Shown here: in pieces, positions 18,101-26,100 of the stretch
Position numbering within the stretch: the stretch's first letter is position 1
How the letters are laid out: the number at the start of each line of letters is the position of its first letter
IMG/VR virus record: IMGVR_UViG_3300030012_001483
Location: 1 to 32,140 of that record
From: a virus
Reading direction: 5' to 3' (one strand)
DNA: 32,140 bases
Translations under genes and position numbers: made by a program
Notes under the pieces: generated by a model
What the model was told of the DNA's origin: nothing
What the model saw: only the letters and a program-made list of their open reading frames with translations
Database searches by the model: none

Positions 18101-18885
18101 CTAGAAATAAATTTTACGATAAGCATAGAGACTCTGAGATAGAGGTTATATTTAATGACGAGCCTAGTATTGTTAAGTCATTTAAAACTTTAGGTTACAC
18201 AGGTTCCCAAGCTCAAGTAAATAAATTTAGCACTGAAGCCGAAAATCCTAGCGAAGAACCTTCTTACACAGATGGTGAATTTTACAATTTAGCATTTAAA
18301 CCAGGTTGGTATGTAGATTCTTTTAATACTAATTTACAAGAAGGCAATGTTTCAGAGTTTATTAATAAAGAAAACAAATGGTATAATAAAATAACAGGAG
18401 TTGAAACTACATTAAATAATTTAGATGCTAGTGAAATATCTGTTCAAGGTATAGGATTTCCATTAGCTATAGTGAGTAGTGATACTGTTGGAGCTACAGA
18501 CTATTCACAAACAAACACTAGTATAATTGTAGTAGCAGAACCGCTTGTTATTGGAAATATAACTAGCACACAATTAGGATATGGCATTGGTTATTCTCTT
18601 GATGAAGTGCCACAAGGTGGCATTCCACCTTATAGTTATTCTTGGGGATTAGTTGGTACACTTGTAGCAAGTCAATTTACTGATGAGTTTCCAACTGGGT
18701 TTTTTCCTAATCTTAATACTGGCGGCGCACCAGTGTCAGAAACAAGTTTTAATGTTACACCATCTTTTAACAATCAAACTTTTAATAATGGAGGCGTTGT
18801 GCAGTGTACGGTAACTGATAGCTCTGATACTCCACAATCTGTAACAATAACTTCATCACTAACTGAATTTATATACCCTGAATAA
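12163..18885 (+). CDS. Giant tail nozzle / muzzle-like protein
   Basis: A 2240-residue protein, the largest tail component. Its N-terminus (FTAGKMNKDLDERLVPNGEYRSALNIQV) has the 'GG/GK-hydrophobic-D...P.G.Y..ALN' look of podovirus nozzle proteins (T7 gp12, crAss muzzle) and of many marine phage 'stabilisation' proteins. Most of the chain is beta-rich with little helix. Residues about 1690-1920 contain FAEDKVLRVL, MYFTDKQRGAVLRLSRDGL and GMKSYF, suggestive of beta-propeller blades as in the T7 nozzle. The last ~115 residues carry PPYSYSW and VQCTVTDSS, a PKD/Ig-like domain. It is about three times longer than T7 gp12. Starts at TAATTATG after the connector. It forms or caps the tail tube; whether it also binds the cell surface is conjecture. 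Confidence 0.75.
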   Translation: MPEIKHTFTAGKMNKDLDERLVPNGEYRSALNIQVRTTDGDSDGIGNAGTVQNLEGNSAIGEAFKTNGYDGLKTKFIGSVSDEKSDKAYFFAAAPTPELGILRGIPLSNDGLTGFFAAELKTSRTTWVDSIIEVDTNLQEAVPVFQDVFAVTASKFDLFFNVAQNPQGAFASTQTVDYPTGSYTSILVKDASGIRPGMIMHAQLLESGTVTDLLFADATTDSNIPGVEVVDVQFNDSGTDDRIILLEQQTADLSLATHYKFIHKERVLNFDYYKLITSINIIDDLLFYTDGDDEPKKINIKRSKEGTESNNYTSDPQHTKLFVNGDPQINELQIITDVEGTYPADVQKEHVTVIRKKPINAPTLFMQTTTRSVDVNFSLEYAFVDPSLVPITPGLGTQRVVGGINEDILSSIFINDILEFTDFTSNPGAPVTIRAKVIDVSGGNLDAGEILVEIVFIDEDLSELNQLFQVKLEQNRPLFQTKFGRFAYRYQYEDNEYSAFSPWSELAFLPGSFLYTPSKGFNDGMTNNVRQLIVKDFIPHDSVRPSDVKAIDILWKTTDNANVYIIKTITREINSEWEGFAYDNVDGDTTGRIQITSEMIHRVLPSNQLLRSWDNVPRTAKAQEVTGSRVVYGNYKQGYDINTAVGLKQYIRSRPVNIGSPNKSIKTQREYKFGMVFGDKYGRETPVIANGYMSSEDTSVFGDISVEKNLSALSNKFTVQQDWDENPTKLDWIDYVKYYVKETSNEYYNLVLDRFYNAEDGNIWLSFPSADRNKVDEETYLILKNEHGNQNPVEEKAKYKIIAISNEAPDYIKKDHRVFGKYKISRNVVYDFVYNTDSGVPEGLIKTKKVTFRRSRWEADNIKNSDFKGEKMGRIVAEWTSPAGTLITFRSPYKKISRVIELRDGVDDENGNLDIDSQKQGVVFAESFKKEEVDAYDYFANVLGYASDINADNVDGIAFTDNLAGGYNTSGDDYITYFVEIKDEVVENKPEFDGRFFVKIERDDILNRKVLKQQVGDWTVDEVFEFGYISTETSNPGVAAAPGTDYSTVNWNDYDTTFTLSDTNPENVIGSGENIYLNTVGQNVETINETLNFNFGSQNDQAGDSSISAFFDQSTAIETENFLSWWAGGPEEDPAIANRTSAIFIDNMNTVSYDFNSSSNFGDIELGARSNGISFIDVFPSQTYYAADIDALIGQNDLVNALNDLNALDSVGNAFDNIENFAGYLYYQQIDTSISSTNQWQALATNGVMCKRLNGLHARPGAVANHRNAMWLSVIGPKGSVLWKNSEDLAGNNLATFKSIMQTEGTLFRFRGDPNPNVYKVQKNLILDIDSTTNFDYYGPINLEIFSTDIFGKSYNFMNYPTDTDDDSSFKERHSILVHFVRIDSNGNPADGEGVDVSVWDPRSTVQHNGVGSIVIDVLEPLDEELSTESMQTNSACWETEPKEEVDLDIYYEASDCIPIKLKSNNIQSFIKSSSNIENASVVTGYQRISSSGNVDLSISELPVYACEVYGDDGVKLKTFENGNLSDYNTTVNDSGTFGIAINDVIQFVHKSGLVTRAKVIDHYTTDTYNNVQISKPATRISTFTTNLVGGSNTFAINAAQGDVGAISVGMEVILTTASGENTADTIFGSLAFIIEPGSFVTSLSGDSELLVTLSKPISSNFNNTVVDATNLFINFIQPTGIFKLEKEVWKYPVDLAWFNCYSFGNGVESDRIRDDFNAPQIDNGCRVSSTFLEYGEEKIGSGMIYSGLYNSISSVNNLNEFNMAEKITKNLNPSVGSIQAMKTRDTDVIVFAEDKVLRVLSNKDAVFNADGNTNLTATSKVLGTAIPYVGDYGISKNPESLAVDQYRMYFTDKQRGAVLRLSRDGLTPISNVGMKSYFRETLKDCEFIVGNFDIVNGEYNISLALTEEANECSTNNCPLTVPQSITVSFNEGSKAWVSFKSFVFSTGLSCNGKYLTTPMAVGNISNLNDIWMHYSEDATRNKFYDKHRDSEIEVIFNDEPSIVKSFKTLGYTGSQAQVNKFSTEAENPSEEPSYTDGEFYNLAFKPGWYVDSFNTNLQEGNVSEFINKENKWYNKITGVETTLNNLDASEISVQGIGFPLAIVSSDTVGATDYSQTNTSIIVVAEPLVIGNITSTQLGYGIGYSLDEVPQGGIPPYSYSWGLVGTLVASQFTDEFPTGFFPNLNTGGAPVSETSFNVTPSFNNQTFNNGGVVQCTVTDSSDTPQSVTITSSLTEFIYPE

Positions 18886-18886
18886 T

Positions 18887-20458
18887 ATGGCTAACTATAC
18901 AGTAACAAAATTTCAAACAACAGAGAGCGTAGGTGATTCTATATTTTTTAACAATATGGTTACATCTGGAACTGTAACAATAACACCTAAGTCTAGGTAT
19001 GTTGTTTCAGCTTCTGATTTTTCTATTTCAAGTTTACCAACTGGAATAGAATCTGTTGTATTTACAGATAGCACAACAGCTGGACAACCTGGTAATACTG
19101 TAGTGGCAACATTTACTTTTTCTTCAGATTTTTCAGTAACAAACAATGTTAACATAGGGCTAGATATACAAGGCGATGCTAAAGTATATAATCCAGAAAC
19201 ACAAGCTGTAAGTTACATTATTGACTTAATAGATCAACAATCAGATAATTTTAATGGTGCGTCTGCTGTTACTTCGTCTGAAAGTTCAACAGTTAGCACA
19301 ACTGGGTCTTTAACTGACCCTGTTAGAATTTATACAATATCTGGATCTATAACAAAAAACACTTTAACTAAAATAGCTTCTTTAAATATAACTAATGATC
19401 CTGGTGGTTTTTATTTTAAAACAAAAACATACTTAACTTATATTAATTTATTACCTTCCCAATTAATATTAAAACAAACTGGCGTTACTAGAGATTCTTC
19501 TAATAAAATAACAGCTATTAATTATGATGTGCTATTAAAGCTTTCTGCTTCAATAACGTCTACTGGTATAGCTAAAATAAATTATAATGCATTAACTATA
19601 CCTGAAGTAAAAAAAGAAATAATCTCTGTAGATTTTGGTAGTGATGAAGTTTCAAATCTTGGTGGTAACAAAAAAATAAGAGTTTATGGAAATGCTGGCG
19701 CTGAGTTTGATTTAGTTGTAATTAAAAATAGCGATAAGTCATCTATAATAACTGGTAACAAATCTATAGAAGTAAGCGAAGGTTATACAAAAATAATAGA
19801 TGTTTTAGATGTTACAGCTGGTGGTACAGTTCAAGGGATTAATAAAAAAATAAATAATAGTTTACAAAAAGGTATTACATTTTGTGAAATTAATCAAGCT
19901 TTTCCTGCTGGAACTGACACTTATAGCATCAATATATATCCAAGAAATGGAACTACATTAGGGTCAAAAATATCAACGTCTTTTCCTAATTATACAATAA
20001 GTCAATTTGCTAATCCAACTTTAACTTTTAATGCTCAAGTTGGAACAGGTGCTGGTTATACAGTAGCAGCTACTAGAACAGATTACGTAGGTAGACCAAA
20101 CAAAAAAATATCAGATTTAAAAGCGTTAACAAACTTACCTGCTCAAAATGCTGCTTATATTAGAGCACAGTTTGACTTTACGTACGTTGCCACAAGAACA
20201 CATAGCAATACTTTTAAGTCAGTAGCTAATCCTGTGTGGTCCAGTACTAACGCAACAACATCTCACTGGAGTAACTCAGTAAGAACCACAAACGGTGGGA
20301 CTCACGTTGAAATGTTTAATTTAAAAACAGTATATGGTGACGCGGGCGCTGGGGCTAATACTATAGCCACGATAACTGGAACAATAAGAATACTAAAGTA
20401 TGGAAACGCTAGTACTACAATGATATTAGATACAGGCAAATTTTTAACATGTAATTAA
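18887..20458 (+). CDS. Beta-rich virion protein of unknown function
   Basis: A 523-residue protein starting one base after the nozzle stop (TAATATG). It is dominated by Ser, Thr, Val, Ile and Asn in short alternating strands, with almost no helical stretches and no transmembrane segment. An Ig-like or fibre-like multi-domain arrangement is likely: strand-rich units around residues 1-100, 140-230 and 240-290, and a different C-terminal domain from about 390 containing PVWSSTNATTSHWSN. No catalytic motif was seen. Position suggests a tail-associated protein assembled on the nozzle, such as an adhesin or appendage. I do not recognise a named family. Confidence 0.7.
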   Translation: MANYTVTKFQTTESVGDSIFFNNMVTSGTVTITPKSRYVVSASDFSISSLPTGIESVVFTDSTTAGQPGNTVVATFTFSSDFSVTNNVNIGLDIQGDAKVYNPETQAVSYIIDLIDQQSDNFNGASAVTSSESSTVSTTGSLTDPVRIYTISGSITKNTLTKIASLNITNDPGGFYFKTKTYLTYINLLPSQLILKQTGVTRDSSNKITAINYDVLLKLSASITSTGIAKINYNALTIPEVKKEIISVDFGSDEVSNLGGNKKIRVYGNAGAEFDLVVIKNSDKSSIITGNKSIEVSEGYTKIIDVLDVTAGGTVQGINKKINNSLQKGITFCEINQAFPAGTDTYSINIYPRNGTTLGSKISTSFPNYTISQFANPTLTFNAQVGTGAGYTVAATRTDYVGRPNKKISDLKALTNLPAQNAAYIRAQFDFTYVATRTHSNTFKSVANPVWSSTNATTSHWSNSVRTTNGGTHVEMFNLKTVYGDAGAGANTIATITGTIRILKYGNASTTMILDTGKFLTCN

Positions 20459-20460
20459 TT

Positions 20461-20883
20461 ATGGCAACTATTTTAACTATAAAATTCCCAAGATCAAACT
20501 ACCCTTCACTTCAAGTTGGAGATACTGCTTATTGTATCTACAGTAGTAACATTGAGCAGTCAGGTGGTTTTACAGCATCAGCAATTGACCCGGCTATTAA
20601 CGAGCAAGACGTTTTAACTAAAGTAGGAACTGTTAGTCTTATAGACTATGAAACAACTTTAACAGATGGAACGTTAACTACAACTATAGCTATTAGTGTA
20701 GAAGAAAATGAAAATACTTTTGCGCAGCCTGGCTCTAGTGATTTTTTTTTATTTTCTAAAGACAACGTAGTTAACCTATCATCTTTGCTAGGGTATTTTG
20801 GCTCTGCTGTATTTAAAAACAATAGTTCAGATAAAGCTGAGCTGTACTCTGCTTCCTGTGAAGTATCAGAAAGTAGTAAATAA
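20461..20883 (+). CDS. Small structural protein of unknown function
   Basis: A 140-residue protein, beta-rich, acidic to neutral. It ends with SSLLGYFGSAVFKNNSSDKAELYSASCEVSESSK, a C-terminal pattern I recall in small proteins of marine phage structural modules. It begins at a TAATTATG junction with the previous gene and is the last gene before the candidate promoter at 20896-20913, so it closes the connector/nozzle unit. It is probably a minor virion component; no enzymatic motif is visible. Confidence 0.68.
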   Translation: MATILTIKFPRSNYPSLQVGDTAYCIYSSNIEQSGGFTASAIDPAINEQDVLTKVGTVSLIDYETTLTDGTLTTTIAISVEENENTFAQPGSSDFFLFSKDNVVNLSSLLGYFGSAVFKNNSSDKAELYSASCEVSESSK

Positions 20884-20894
20884 ACATCAATAAA

Positions 20895-20914
20895 TGTAAC
20901 TATAATATAGTAAA
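20895..20914 (+). promoter_or_regulatory. Candidate phage promoter, copy before the ejection-protein unit
   Basis: GTAACT (20896-20901), ATAAT, then ATAGTAA (20907-20913). The core ACTATA-A-TATAGT is a perfect inverted repeat, and TATAAT at 20901-20906 could be a -10 box. It lies in a 40-base gap, 10 bases before the ATG at 20924. The match to the copy at 10453-10470 extends beyond both blocks. Confidence 0.6.
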
Positions 20915-20923
20915 TTAATAAAA

Positions 20924-21727
20924 ATGGCAGATAATAATTTTACAGGTGGGTATCAGTTTCACGATCCTGACTTTAATATTAATCTTGACGCAGTAAATTT
21001 AACACCTAATATGGAAGAAAATAATTTAGGAAGTACTTTAAATCAAGCAGGCGGCTTTTTAGGAGGCGTTAGTAAATTCTTAGGATCCGCTGCTGGTCCT
21101 ATAGGAATAGGATTGTCTTTAGCTGGTAGTATATTCGGGGCGGTTAGTGCTAAAAGAGCTAGAGAAAGGGCTAGAAAAAAAGCTAGAAAAGCTAAGCAAA
21201 GATTAAAAGAAAGAATGGATGTTTATAAAAATCTTGATACTAGTAATCCGTATTTAAATATGGAAAATACTATGGAAGATTTAACTATAAACCAAAAGCA
21301 GGCTCAGTTTCAAGCTCAACAGTTCGCGCAAAGCCAAGCTAATATAATGGGTGAATTAAGAGGAGCAGCTGGTGGTAGTGGTGTAGCCGCGCTAGCTCAA
21401 TCATTAGCGCGACAAGGTCAGATAGCAGCACAGCAATCAGCCGCTGATATAGGTAGACAAGAGGCCGCTAATCAAATGGCTGAAAGACAAATGGCTAGTA
21501 ATATACAATCTATGGAAAGACAAGGTGAAGTTTACTCAAGAAGCTTAAAAAAAGAACAAGCAGAAACATTGTTAGGCATAGAGCAACAAAACTTTGCTGC
21601 TGCTAAAAACGCTCAAGCGCGGGCTGAGCAAGCTAGAATACAAGCTTTAACCGGTGGAGCCGCTAATATGTTCAACATGTTTGCTGGGTTTGGTGGTAGT
21701 GGTAGTAGTGGTAGTAGTGATAGTTAA
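20924..21727 (+). CDS. Internal virion (ejection) protein, T7 gp14-like
   Basis: A 267-residue protein, the first of three predicted ejection proteins. Residues about 43-75 form a Gly/Ala-rich hydrophobic segment (GGFLGGVSKFLGSAAGPIG onward) able to enter a membrane. Residues 77-97 are intensely basic (Arg/Lys alternating with Ala). Residues 118-245 are a Gln/Ala-rich helical coiled coil with a flexible GGSG break near 150. The tail is GGSGSSGSSDS. Short length, one membrane-type segment, and an Ala/Gln helix before two larger proteins match T7 gp14, which forms the outer-membrane part of the DNA ejection channel. No sequence identity to T7 is claimed; the match is by layout. Confidence 0.68.
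   Translation: MADNNFTGGYQFHDPDFNINLDAVNLTPNMEENNLGSTLNQAGGFLGGVSKFLGSAAGPIGIGLSLAGSIFGAVSAKRARERARKKARKAKQRLKERMDVYKNLDTSNPYLNMENTMEDLTINQKQAQFQAQQFAQSQANIMGELRGAAGGSGVAALAQSLARQGQIAAQQSAADIGRQEAANQMAERQMASNIQSMERQGEVYSRSLKKEQAETLLGIEQQNFAAAKNAQARAEQARIQALTGGAANMFNMFAGFGGSGSSGSSDS
21695..21718 (+). repeat. GGT/AGT triplet repeat encoding a Gly-Ser tail
   Basis: Tandem GGTAGT and GGTAGTAGT units near the 3' end of the gene encode the terminal GSGSSGSS linker-like tail of the small ejection protein. The repeat is perfect over two nine-base units at 21701-21718. Confidence 0.8.
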
Positions 21728-21751
21728 TAATAAATAAAATAAATAAACAAT

Positions 21752-23104
21752 ATGAACAAAGCTCTAGTACAAGGCGCGAGGCAAGTAGCCGAAGCTAAAT
21801 ACGCTGGTGATTTAGTTAAATCAGAAGGATTAACCGCTATATCTGGTTATTTATCTGATGGTTTGTCTAAAGTTTTTCAAGAAAGAAATAAAGAGTTTAA
21901 TAATATAATGAACTCTACTTTAAATAGTAATCAAGGCATGTCGCCTGAAATGTATAGCAATCTATACGATAAGTTTCAAAGAATGAGAGGAGAGTTTGTT
22001 TACTTAAATAAAAAAGACAGAGCTATGATGATGTCTAAGTTAGGTGAGTTTTCTAATGGTATAGAGCAAAATGAAGATTTTAAAACTGAATTAGCCGGAG
22101 ATCTTTCTGATTCAAGCGTTATAGGTGATAATCCAGTTGAAGATTTAGGAGAAGAAACTGCTACAGATTTACAAAATATAGTAACTGGTAATAGTGAACC
22201 TATAATAATTGACGGGCAGGCTGGTCACTTGATGAACGATACTGAAGGTAATCAGTACGCCGGATTAACTTTTTCTCAGGCTTTTGCTAAACATAGAAAA
22301 TCACAAAAAGCTATACATGGTATGGATTACTCTAAGTGGACTAATTTTATGTGGGCTGGCAGTAAAAGTTACAAGCCTGACGGTAAAATGACAGAGTATC
22401 ATCCATTTACTACAGATGATCAAGAAGCTGGTGCGCCTAAAACAGGTAATCCATATGATGGTAAAAAATGGGTTTCTAATACAGAAATAAAAGGAATAGT
22501 TGATAGTAATAAAGTTGACGTAGAAAGTCAAGACACAATGACTAGTTTATTAGAAGGTATTACAAATGAAGCTAGCAACTTAAAACCAGGTGATAATGCT
22601 GATTTTAATGTACAAAAATATACTAATCTAGTAAAAAACAATATTATAGATAAAGGAAAATTAAAATCTTTAGCTAAAGATAAAATATTTGGTGATAGAT
22701 CTTTTAAACAAGATCTTAAAGAAGCCATACAAACATCGACATATCAAGAGCTAGGCATTCCAAAAGAATTAATAGAAAAGCTAGATCCAACTGATAATGG
22801 AAGAATAACTAGAAGAGATTCAAGGAGAATTACTAGAGAAATATTAAAAAACGATGATTTACTAAAAACTTATTTAACAGACTATTACGTTAAAGCATTA
22901 GAGCAAAATTTTAATTCTAATATTAGTAATGATGTTCTGAACTACGTAGCTCCGCAACAAGAAGAAGAAGAAGAAAAAGACATAGATTTACAAGGCGGTG
23001 ATATCGATGATGATGGTGTTTATTCACCAACCGAAGTGGTAAAAACTAGTGGTGGTAGCTTATACCAAAACCGACCAATAGGCTTTGGAGGATCTATGAA
23101 ATAA
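21752..23104 (+). CDS. Internal virion (ejection) protein with EF-hand-like loops, T7 gp15 position
   Basis: A 450-residue protein, soluble and mostly helical by composition, with a Gly-rich C-terminal tail (QNRPIGFGGSMK). It occupies the place of T7 gp15, between a gp14-like and a giant gp16-like protein. Two calcium-type loops are visible. At residues 345-356, DPTDNGRITRRD is flanked by helix-like PKELIEKL and SRRITREILKN, a full EF-hand layout with Asp instead of Glu at position 12. At residues 417-428, DIDDDGVYSPTE has the canonical DxDxDG and a Glu at position 12. Residues 403-409 are an acidic run. No catalytic motif. Starts after an A/T leader without a Shine-Dalgarno. Confidence 0.7.
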   Translation: MNKALVQGARQVAEAKYAGDLVKSEGLTAISGYLSDGLSKVFQERNKEFNNIMNSTLNSNQGMSPEMYSNLYDKFQRMRGEFVYLNKKDRAMMMSKLGEFSNGIEQNEDFKTELAGDLSDSSVIGDNPVEDLGEETATDLQNIVTGNSEPIIIDGQAGHLMNDTEGNQYAGLTFSQAFAKHRKSQKAIHGMDYSKWTNFMWAGSKSYKPDGKMTEYHPFTTDDQEAGAPKTGNPYDGKKWVSNTEIKGIVDSNKVDVESQDTMTSLLEGITNEASNLKPGDNADFNVQKYTNLVKNNIIDKGKLKSLAKDKIFGDRSFKQDLKEAIQTSTYQELGIPKELIEKLDPTDNGRITRRDSRRITREILKNDDLLKTYLTDYYVKALEQNFNSNISNDVLNYVAPQQEEEEEKDIDLQGGDIDDDGVYSPTEVVKTSGGSLYQNRPIGFGGSMK

Positions 23105-23139
23105 ATAAATATTAATAACGGGTAACTAACGAAACAGTA

Positions 23140-26100
23140 ATGATAGAATATATACTAAATGGCAAGGCTATAAATGTTAAGCCAGAACACGAACAATACT
23201 TTTTAAAAAATAATCCTAGTGCAACTAAAAAAACTAGTTTTCTTAAAGGCGAGGAAGGTTTAATACCAGATGAGCTAGAGTTTTGGAAAAAACCTAACCA
23301 GCCGGGAAAGTCGCAAGAGGCGGGTCAGCCTCAAACAAATCAACAAACAAATACGGATTCATCTTCGGAAGCTGGTTCTTCGGATTCAGTAGAGACATAT
23401 GAATTAAACGGAAAAAAAATTAACGTAGCTGGAAAGCACAAGAACTACTTTTTAAATAATAATCCTACAGCTAAGAAATATAAAAAGACTACTGGCGAAA
23501 AAGCAAGAGATACTTTTAACAACTGGTGGAATAACACTTTTGTAGGAGCTGCTATGTTAAGAGGTGATATACAAGCTTATGATACTGGTGAAGCTGGTGA
23601 CTTAATGGCAAAAGTAGGTACTGGAAATATGACAATGGGTGATGTTCAAGAGTGGGTTAAAGCAAACGAGTATAAAGCAAAAAACTATAAAGAATCGGCT
23701 AAAATGTTAGCGTTTCAAAAAAAATATTTTGAAGAGGGTGCAACATGGAGTGCTTTTTGGAAAGGATTAAAAGCAGATCCAGCTATGACAGCTGAGTTAC
23801 TTATACAATCGTATAGCACAATGTATCATACTTTTAAAGACTCAGAGAAAGCTAGAAAAGAAACAGCGGTTGGTGCTATAACTGGGTTTGGCGTTGGTAG
23901 TAAATTTAAAAAAATAGGTAGATTTTATGGAGCAATGACTGGAGGTATGGGCGCCCTTGCCGCTGAAATGGAATCATCATTAGCATTTGGAGAATTTATA
24001 CAAGAAGAATTAAATGAAAGAGGTTTAGATTTTACAGACAAAAATATATATAATTTATTAAACTCTAGTGAAGGACAAAAAATAAAAAATAGAGCGGTGG
24101 GTAGAGGTGCTGCTATTGGTTTAGTTGAGGCTATGGCTGGTGGTGGGGCAATGTTAGCTTCTCGTAAAGCATTACAGATTGGTGCTAAACTTAGCCCCGT
24201 TAAAAAAGGTTTTAGAAAAACAGCAACAGGCGCTGCTACTCAGTTATCAGCTGGTACTGTTGGTGTAGGAGTTGAAGCGTTAGGTGGCGGTACTGGTGAA
24301 ATATTAGGTAGGATAGTAGCAGGTCAAGATATGGATCCTGCTGAAATAGGATTTGAAGCTGTAACAGGAGTAGCTGGTGCTCCATTAAGCGTTGGTACCG
24401 CAATGCTTACTAATAAAAATCCTATATACAAAGTAAATGGCGCTAGAGTTTCTTACAAACAACTTCAAGACTTTGTTGACACAGCTAGCGAAGTAGATAT
24501 AGCTAGCGCTAATATACAAATAAAAAACGATCCTACTGGCATAGGAAAAAGAGTTTCTAAAATACAACAAAGAAATGTATTTCAAACACAAATAGATCCT
24601 AGAGTAAGTGGTGATGATAGAAATAAATTAGTCGATCTTGAAATGCAAAGACTAGATTTATTAAGCAAGCAAGAATCTAAAACAAATCAAAACTCTTTAA
24701 AAGATATTAACAAGCAAATAGATGAGATAACCGAAAAGTATAAAGATGTTGATATAACTTCACCAGACGTTGCTAAAAGAAGAAAAACTCGTACAGAAGT
24801 TAAGCAAAATGCTATTATAAATAGGTTAGGTAATACAATTAAATTTGCTGAAGACAATGCTAATTTAGTTGGCAAAGATTTAATAATGGCGGAGTCAGAC
24901 GTTGATGCTCAAGCATATCACGACATGGCTGTTCAAGAGTATAATGAAAGAATTGACGGTGAAATACAAAAGGTACAAAAAAGTAATCTTAGTGTTAAAG
25001 AGCAAAATGAGGCTATACAAAAATTAAATAATAAAAAAATAAAAGATGCTGATGTTAAAGGAGCTGATGGTTTTGTTGTTGGCGATGTTATAATAATTAA
25101 CAAAGATGTAGCATCAAGCACTGGTCAAATAAACGTTGGTGCTCACGAAATACTTCATGCCGTTGTAGCTAAGCATATGCAAAGCTTGAGCGTTGAAGAG
25201 AGAACTAAATTAATTTCTGGCTTTTTAGACGTACTAACAACTGAACAAAAAGAATATATACAAAATAAAATAGATGCTAGAAATAGAGCGTTTAACGAAG
25301 GTATAGATATAAAATCTGATGAAGAAGTATTAACTATATTTTCTGATGGTATAACAAAAGGTGATATAACTTTTAACGAAGGTGTGTTTGATAAAATTAA
25401 AAACTTTATACAAGAGCTACTTAGAAGAGTTGGTATTATAAAAGAGTTTGCTAATGGTAGGCAAGTTTATAATTTTTTAAAAGACTATCAGAAAACAGTA
25501 GATGAAGGTGGTTTGTTAAGCAAGCGAGCGCAAAGGTTGGCTGATGGTGGTGTTGATATAACTGAAACTACTTTTAGTAGAAGTATAGATACTAAAAAAA
25601 TGTCTGATGCTATAGATCAACACGTACCTAAAGATATAACTACTAACGAGCAGTATTTAACTAGAGACCCTAAAACTGGATTAAGCCCTCATGATAATGT
25701 TTTAATTGAAATACTAAGTAAAAATACCCTTGATGGTTATTTAACTAACTTAATTATAGGAGATAAAAGATTAGGTGGCGTTACAGATACGAAAACATTA
25801 TTAGAAGATACTAAGTTTGAGTTGTTAAGAAAAATAAGAAGTGAGTATAAGCCTACTTTAGAAGATGGTAGTTTTAGAAGTTTGTTTAGTTACATATACG
25901 GAAAAAAAGAACAAAGAGGTTTGGGCGGTATAGCGGTTAGAGCTTTAGGTAATATGAAGAAAAAATATCTTCAAAGACCAGATGCTGGCGCAGCACCAAT
26001 AGATATATCAACGCCTGAAGGTAAAGTGACTAGACAGATAGCTGATACTGAAGCAGAAACTTCTTTTGATACACAAGATCTTAGCGTGCCAAAACGGGCT

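Noticed and set aside
23121-23140. Further copy of the promoter motif before the giant gene
   Set aside because: GTAACTA and AGTAA are present but spacing differs by one base, the centre is not palindromic, and the motif runs into the start codon; listed only as a weak relative.
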